Part shown: in pieces, positions 60,466-64,000 of the stretch | How the letters are laid out: the number at the start of each line of letters is the position of its first letter | How positions within the stretch are numbered: the first letter of the stretch is position 1 | NCBI RefSeq assembly: GCF_900111945.1 | Contig: NZ_FOYO01000001.1 | Span: 1,867,751-1,931,750, forward strand | Length of the DNA stretch: 64,000 nucleotides | Source of the DNA: Litoreibacter janthinus | GTDB taxonomy: Bacteria > Pseudomonadota > Alphaproteobacteria > Rhodobacterales > Rhodobacteraceae | Direction: 5' to 3' | Translations under genes and position numbers: made by a program | The notes under the pieces: generated by a model | Told to the model about the DNA's origin: nothing | What the model saw: the letters and a program-made list of their open reading frames with translations, nothing else | Database searches by the model: none

Positions 60466-61410
60466 ATGAAAAAGACCCTAATAGCCGTAGGCCTTGCCTC
60501 GCTTATGACCACTAGTGCAATGGCCGAGACAATCGGCGTCTCGATTGCGCGCTTTGATGACAACTTCCTGACCGTCATGCGGAACGGAATGGAAGAATAC
60601 GCGAAGAGCCTCGATGGCGTAGATCTTGTTGTAGAAGATGCGGCTGACGATGTCGCCAAGCAGCTTGACCAGATCAACAACTTCGTCGCTTCTGGCGTGG
60701 ACGCGATCATCATCAACGCGGTCGACACCAACGCAACCGAAGCTATGACGCAAGCTGCGTCATCCGCAGGCATCCCACTGGTTTATGTCAACCGCCAGCC
60801 TGTCAACATGGACACTCTTCCTGATGATCAGGCCTTCGTGGCCTCGAACGAGATTGAATCCGGCACATTGGCGGCATTTGAGGCCTGCAAATTGCTTCGC
60901 GCAGCTGGACTGGGCGGCGGTGCTTCCGGTTACTTGCTGATGGGGCAGCTGTCCAACCAAGCCGCCGTGCAGCGGACGAAAGACGTCGACGACGTTCTGG
61001 GAATGGACATGTGCAACTTCGTGTCCATCATCGACCGCCAGACAGCTGAATGGTCACGTGATAAGGCGCAAGACCTTATGACCAACTGGCTATCTTCGGG
61101 CGCCGACTTTGACGTGGTTTTTGCCAACAACGACGAAATGGCGATTGGTGCGATCCAGGCGATGAAGGCCTCTGGCATCTCGATGGAAGACGTTGTGGTC
61201 GTAGGTGTTGACGCGACACAAGACGCATTGGTGGCCATGCAGGCAGGTGATTTGGATGCAACCGTGTTCCAAGATGCGTTTGGTCAGGGCGAAGGCTCTG
61301 TCGATGCCGCACTGGCCTTGGCACGTGGTGAGGCAGTCGACCAGCAGGTCTTCATCCCGTTCAAACTGGTAACTCCGGCTAATCTCGGCGATTTCCTGAA
61401 TAAGAACTAG
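60466..61410 (+). CDS. Sugar/inositol ABC transporter substrate-binding protein
   Basis: This 314-residue periplasmic protein has a Sec signal (MKKTLIAVGLASLMTTSAMA) and an RbsB-like type I fold (TIGVSIARFDDNFLTVMRNG; ITVNAV-like IIINAVDTNATEAM; FANNDEMAIGAIQAM). ATG 60466 follows GGGAGGA. It delivers its ligand to the permease at 61503. Two hairpins lie between it and the permease gene. Confidence 0.9.
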   Translation: MKKTLIAVGLASLMTTSAMAETIGVSIARFDDNFLTVMRNGMEEYAKSLDGVDLVVEDAADDVAKQLDQINNFVASGVDAIIINAVDTNATEAMTQAASSAGIPLVYVNRQPVNMDTLPDDQAFVASNEIESGTLAAFEACKLLRAAGLGGGASGYLLMGQLSNQAAVQRTKDVDDVLGMDMCNFVSIIDRQTAEWSRDKAQDLMTNWLSSGADFDVVFANNDEMAIGAIQAMKASGISMEDVVVVGVDATQDALVAMQAGDLDATVFQDAFGQGEGSVDAALALARGEAVDQQVFIPFKLVTPANLGDFLNKN

Positions 61411-61428
61411 GACATTTAAGCGATTAGG

Positions 61429-61482
61429 GTCGGAGCGGCGCTTTATGTGCGTCGCTCCGACAACCGAAGCTCAAAAAGCTTC
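61429..61482 (+). terminator. Tandem hairpins after the binding-protein gene
   Basis: GTCGGAGCGGCGC (61429-61441) pairs with GCGTCGCTCCGAC (61449-61461), 13 bp with one G-U type pair and a 7-nt loop. GAAGCT-CAAAA-AGCTTC follows at 61466-61482. There is no T-run, so an mRNA-stabilising or attenuating role is more likely than full termination. Confidence 0.65.
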
Positions 61483-61502
61483 AAACGCCTGTGGAGGGAC
61501 CC

Positions 61503-62588
61503 ATGGCAAATCAAACATCACACGGCGTCGGTGGGCTGACCTATGACAAGTCCAAGCGGGCGTGGCCCAACGAAGCGAATGTCTTTATTGCGCTCGTTCT
61601 GATCATTCTGGCTTTCGAGGCTCTGGGGCAGTTGCTGCCATATATGAATGGTCAAAGCATGCTGTTCGATTTCAATGAGAAGCGCGATGGGACCATCCTA
61701 AACGTCGCTCGGATCAAGATTGTCATTCTGCAGGTGTCGATTATCGGCATCATCGCTTTGGGTGTGACGCAAGTCATCATCTCGGGGGGGATCGACCTTT
61801 CATCCGGACCACTTGTCGGGGCTGCGGCCATGATCGTGATGTCCTTCGGCCAGACCGAGCTAGTCAACGGGAACCCGAACCCGAAAGCTGTGTTCGGCGA
61901 CTGGGCCTTTGATTTACCCGTGCTCATACCAATAGTCGTGGGCCTTGCCTTTGGCGCATTCATCGGGGCCATAAATGGCACGTTGATTGCCTTCACCCGG
62001 ATTCCGCCTTTCATCGCGACACTGGGCATGTTCCTGATCTGCCGCGGCATTGCGCAATGGTGGACAAAAGGCCAACCGGTCTCATTTCCAACCGAAGAAT
62101 TCGCGGCCCTTGGGGCTGGTATGATGCCAGTCGTTTGGTTCGCCTTGCTGGCGGGCCTGCTGTTTTTGATCATGAAATTTACGGTTTACGGCAAACACAC
62201 TTACGCCATCGGATCGAACGAGGATGCCGCGCGGATGTCTGGCATCAACGTCAAACGTCACAAGATCCTCGTCTATATGATTGCCTCTATGCTGGCAGCA
62301 TTTGCAGCGATCATCCTGAGCTCGAAAAACCTGACAGCTCAAGCGGGTATGGGGCAATTCTACGAGCTTTATGCAATTGCCATGGCCGTCATTGGCGGGG
62401 TCAGTCTTACTGGCGGGCGCGGGTCGATCATCGGCACCGTTCTGGGCGCCATGGTCTTTGGTGTCATCCAATCCGGCTTCACGTTCATCAAGCTTGATGC
62501 GTTCTATCAGTTGATGGCAATGGGCGCGATCATCATCGGTGCGGTAGTTCTAGACCAGTACCGTCAGCAACGCGCCGGTGGGCGTTGA
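61503..62588 (+). CDS. Sugar/inositol ABC transporter permease (RbsC/FrcC family)
   Basis: This membrane protein of about 361 residues with 8-10 segments has ISGGIDLSSGPLVGAAAM and the C-terminal GGVSLTGGRGSIIGTVLGAM typical of this permease family. ATG 61503 follows GGAGG by 5 nt. It likely forms a homodimeric channel. Confidence 0.92.
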   Translation: MANQTSHGVGGLTYDKSKRAWPNEANVFIALVLIILAFEALGQLLPYMNGQSMLFDFNEKRDGTILNVARIKIVILQVSIIGIIALGVTQVIISGGIDLSSGPLVGAAAMIVMSFGQTELVNGNPNPKAVFGDWAFDLPVLIPIVVGLAFGAFIGAINGTLIAFTRIPPFIATLGMFLICRGIAQWWTKGQPVSFPTEEFAALGAGMMPVVWFALLAGLLFLIMKFTVYGKHTYAIGSNEDAARMSGINVKRHKILVYMIASMLAAFAAIILSSKNLTAQAGMGQFYELYAIAMAVIGGVSLTGGRGSIIGTVLGAMVFGVIQSGFTFIKLDAFYQLMAMGAIIIGAVVLDQYRQQRAGGR

Positions 62589-62601
62589 AAGGAGATTTCC
62601 T

Positions 62602-63384
62602 ATGAGCGATCAATTCATCCTCGAGACGCACGACCTGACCAAACACTATGGCGGTGTCCACGCTTTGACAGGGGCAGACTTCCAGCTCCGAAAGGGCGAG
62701 CATGTCGCCATTATGGGCGACAACGGGGCTGGTAAATCCACCTTCGTTCGGCAGATTACTGGGGTTGAGCAACGCACGCGTGGCAAGGTTATCTTCGATG
62801 GCAAACCGGTAGAGTTTTCGGGTCCGATTGATGCCCGCGAAGCCGGGATTGAAACCGTGTTCCAGACATTGGCCTTGGCCGATGATCTGGACGTGCCAGA
62901 CAATCTGTTCTTGGGACGCGAGATTACGAAATGGAACTTCCTCGGCCCCTTCCGGATATTGGACTACAAGACGATGCGGCAGGCCACCGTTCAGGGGCTG
63001 GAAAAGACAGGGGTTAAGATCCCCAACATTCGCAACGCAATCCGCAACATGTCGGGCGGTCAGCGGCAATGCGTGGCGATTGCCCGCACGGCGACGTTCC
63101 ATTCCAAAATGACCATTATGGACGAACCCACCGCAGCACTTGGTGTTCAGGAGACAGCTCAGGTTGAAAACATCATCCGCACTTTGAAAGAGGCGGGCGA
63201 GTCGTTGATCTTGGTCAGCCATAATATGCGGCAGGTTTTTGATCTGGTGGACAGAGTCGTGGTGTTTCGACGTGGTCGGATTTGCGCCAACCTCGACATC
63301 AAGTCCGAAGACATTTCTGGCGAAGATGTCGTGGCCTACATCACCGGAGCGAAGACGCAAGAAGGCTATGAAGACGCAGCCTAG
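62602..63384 (+). CDS. Sugar/inositol ABC transporter ATPase, single domain (FrcA-like)
   Basis: This 260-residue ATPase has Walker A GDNGAGKST, signature SGGQRQCVAIA and Walker B MTIMDEPTAALG. Most sugar ABC ATPases of this class (RbsA, MglA) have two such domains in 500 residues; the single-domain form is like FrcA of rhizobia. ATG 62602 follows AAGGAGA. Confidence 0.92.
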   Translation: MSDQFILETHDLTKHYGGVHALTGADFQLRKGEHVAIMGDNGAGKSTFVRQITGVEQRTRGKVIFDGKPVEFSGPIDAREAGIETVFQTLALADDLDVPDNLFLGREITKWNFLGPFRILDYKTMRQATVQGLEKTGVKIPNIRNAIRNMSGGQRQCVAIARTATFHSKMTIMDEPTAALGVQETAQVENIIRTLKEAGESLILVSHNMRQVFDLVDRVVVFRRGRICANLDIKSEDISGEDVVAYITGAKTQEGYEDAA

Positions 63385-63433
63385 CCCAATGGGGGGCGGG
63401 CGCAATACCACTTGAACTCCAATCGGAATTTCT

Positions 63434-63544
63434 ATGAAGCATGGATTTGGTGGCTACAGTCTCTACGGCCGCGCCATTCAACCCTCTTTTGTTCACGTTG
63501 CCGCGCAGCTCGCGCTTGGCGTGAATCATGGGCAATCAGACTAA
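63434..63544 (+). CDS. Possible small protein (36 residues)
   Basis: A 36-codon frame (MKHGFGGYSLYGRAIQPSFV...) lies in the 191-nt gap between the ATPase gene and iolG. There is no good ribosome-binding site and I recognise no family, so it may be chance. Confidence 0.12.
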   Translation: MKHGFGGYSLYGRAIQPSFVHVAAQLALGVNHGQSD

Positions 63545-63575
63545 CTAAACACATGTCGGTAAACTGGAGCCACAT

Positions 63576-64000
63576 ATGACCGTTCGCTTTGCAATTCTCG
63601 GCGCTGGCCGAATTGGGCAAGTCCATGCCCGCGCTGTCGCCGCAACCCCCGGCGCCAAACTGGTTGCGATTGCAGACCCTATGGCGGATGCGGCAAAGGC
63701 GGTGGCCGATCAATATGGCTGCGAAATCCGCACTATTGATGCAATCCGTGACAGCAATGATGTGGACGCGGTTGCAATCTGCACGCCCACAGACACCCAC
63801 GCTGATCTGATCGAAGCCTTCGCGCGTGCTGGCAAAGCTGTGTTCTGCGAGAAGCCCGTCGACCTGAGTGTCGAACGGGTGAAGGAATGTCTCAAGACGG
63901 TAACTGAAGAAGGTGCAGCGCTGATGGTTGGCTTCCAGCGCAGGTTCGACCCAGATTTCATGGCGCTCAAGAAGGCCATTGATGACGGTCAAATCGGCAA
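63576..64000 (+). CDS. iolG: Gfo/Idh/MocA oxidoreductase, probable inositol 2-dehydrogenase (3' truncated by window edge)
   Basis: The first 141 residues show the NAD(P)-binding Rossmann fold (FAILGAGRIGQVHARAVAAT) and the EKP motif (VFCEKPVDL), followed by GFQRRFDP, a combination typical of myo-inositol 2-dehydrogenase IolG. The rest lies beyond the window. It is the next gene of the LacI-controlled operon, after a 191-nt gap. Confidence 0.82.
   Translation, partial: MTVRFAILGAGRIGQVHARAVAATPGAKLVAIADPMADAAKAVADQYGCEIRTIDAIRDSNDVDAVAICTPTDTHADLIEAFARAGKAVFCEKPVDLSVERVKECLKTVTEEGAALMVGFQRRFDPDFMALKKAIDDGQIG

Noticed and set aside
1..64000. CRISPR arrays, rRNA or complete tRNA genes
   Set aside because: No regularly spaced repeats of 23-40 bp, rRNA blocks or complete cloverleaf sequence were recognised when reading the window; a tRNA scan could not be run.

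Overview
The window reads as chromosomal or megaplasmid DNA of a marine alphaproteobacterium of the Roseobacter group (Rhodobacterales). This is an inference from gene content and order: TRAP and tripartite tricarboxylate transporters, a pobA-pca operon next to pcaQ, a dimethylglycine dehydrogenase-like fusion protein, and tightly overlapping (ATGA/TGATG) operons. Nearly all of it is catabolic, with two accessory or mobile patches.

Layout. (1) 1-8245, plus strand: malonate utilisation, with a truncated amidase, a TRAP transporter in the unusual order M-P-Q, malonyl-CoA decarboxylase (matA), malonyl-CoA synthetase (matB) and an FAD-linked hydroxyacid dehydrogenase. (2) 8246-11350: a small accessory patch with a LEM-3-like GIY-YIG nuclease, a membrane-anchored trypsin-fold protein that has lost its catalytic His and Ser, and a truncated LysR gene. 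Copies of one short repeat family flank both main genes. (3) 11530-19449: a GntR regulator diverging from an operon for FAD hydroxyacid dehydrogenase, periplasmic metallo-beta-lactamase-fold hydrolase, TctC-TctB-TctA transporter and sulfatase/phosphonate monoester hydrolase. (4) 26910 down to 19446, minus strand: an eight-gene coupled operon (CoA-transferase III, SMP-30, DapA-type lyase, three-subunit HcnABC/LhpBEF-type amine dehydrogenase, SDR, TDO-like helical protein) whose substrate is unknown. It diverges from an aminotransferase and a beta-keto acid cleavage enzyme (BKACE). (5) 29213-41736: aromatic acid funnel. It holds an IclR regulator, a divergent intradiol dioxygenase pair, 3-hydroxybenzoate 4-hydroxylase (mobA) with its MarR regulator, and pobA-pcaC-pcaH-pcaG-BKACE-scoA-scoB-pcaD-pcaB with pcaQ. 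(6) 41865-51149: hydroxycinnamate side-chain degradation with its own TRAP transporter, ending in 4-hydroxybenzoate-type acids that feed pobA/pca. (7) 51150-54820: decayed mobile DNA (IS110 remnant, broken P4-type integrase, SNase gene, IS6-family element with a nonsense codon). (8) 54821-64000: LysR with a dimethylglycine dehydrogenase-like protein, then a LacI-controlled sugar/inositol operon (isomerase, ABC transporter, start of iolG).

The most informative points are these. The beta-ketoadipate branch appears to end through BKACE plus a SCOT-type CoA-transferase, with no thiolase in the window. The second PcaGH-like pair has lost several substrate-pocket residues. The nuclease/pseudoprotease patch is bracketed by a repeat that recurs in the mobile patch. 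The eight-gene operon at 19.4-26.9 kb matches no pathway I can name. Several clean operators and three hairpins placed just after transporter binding-protein genes were also found by eye. No searches were run.
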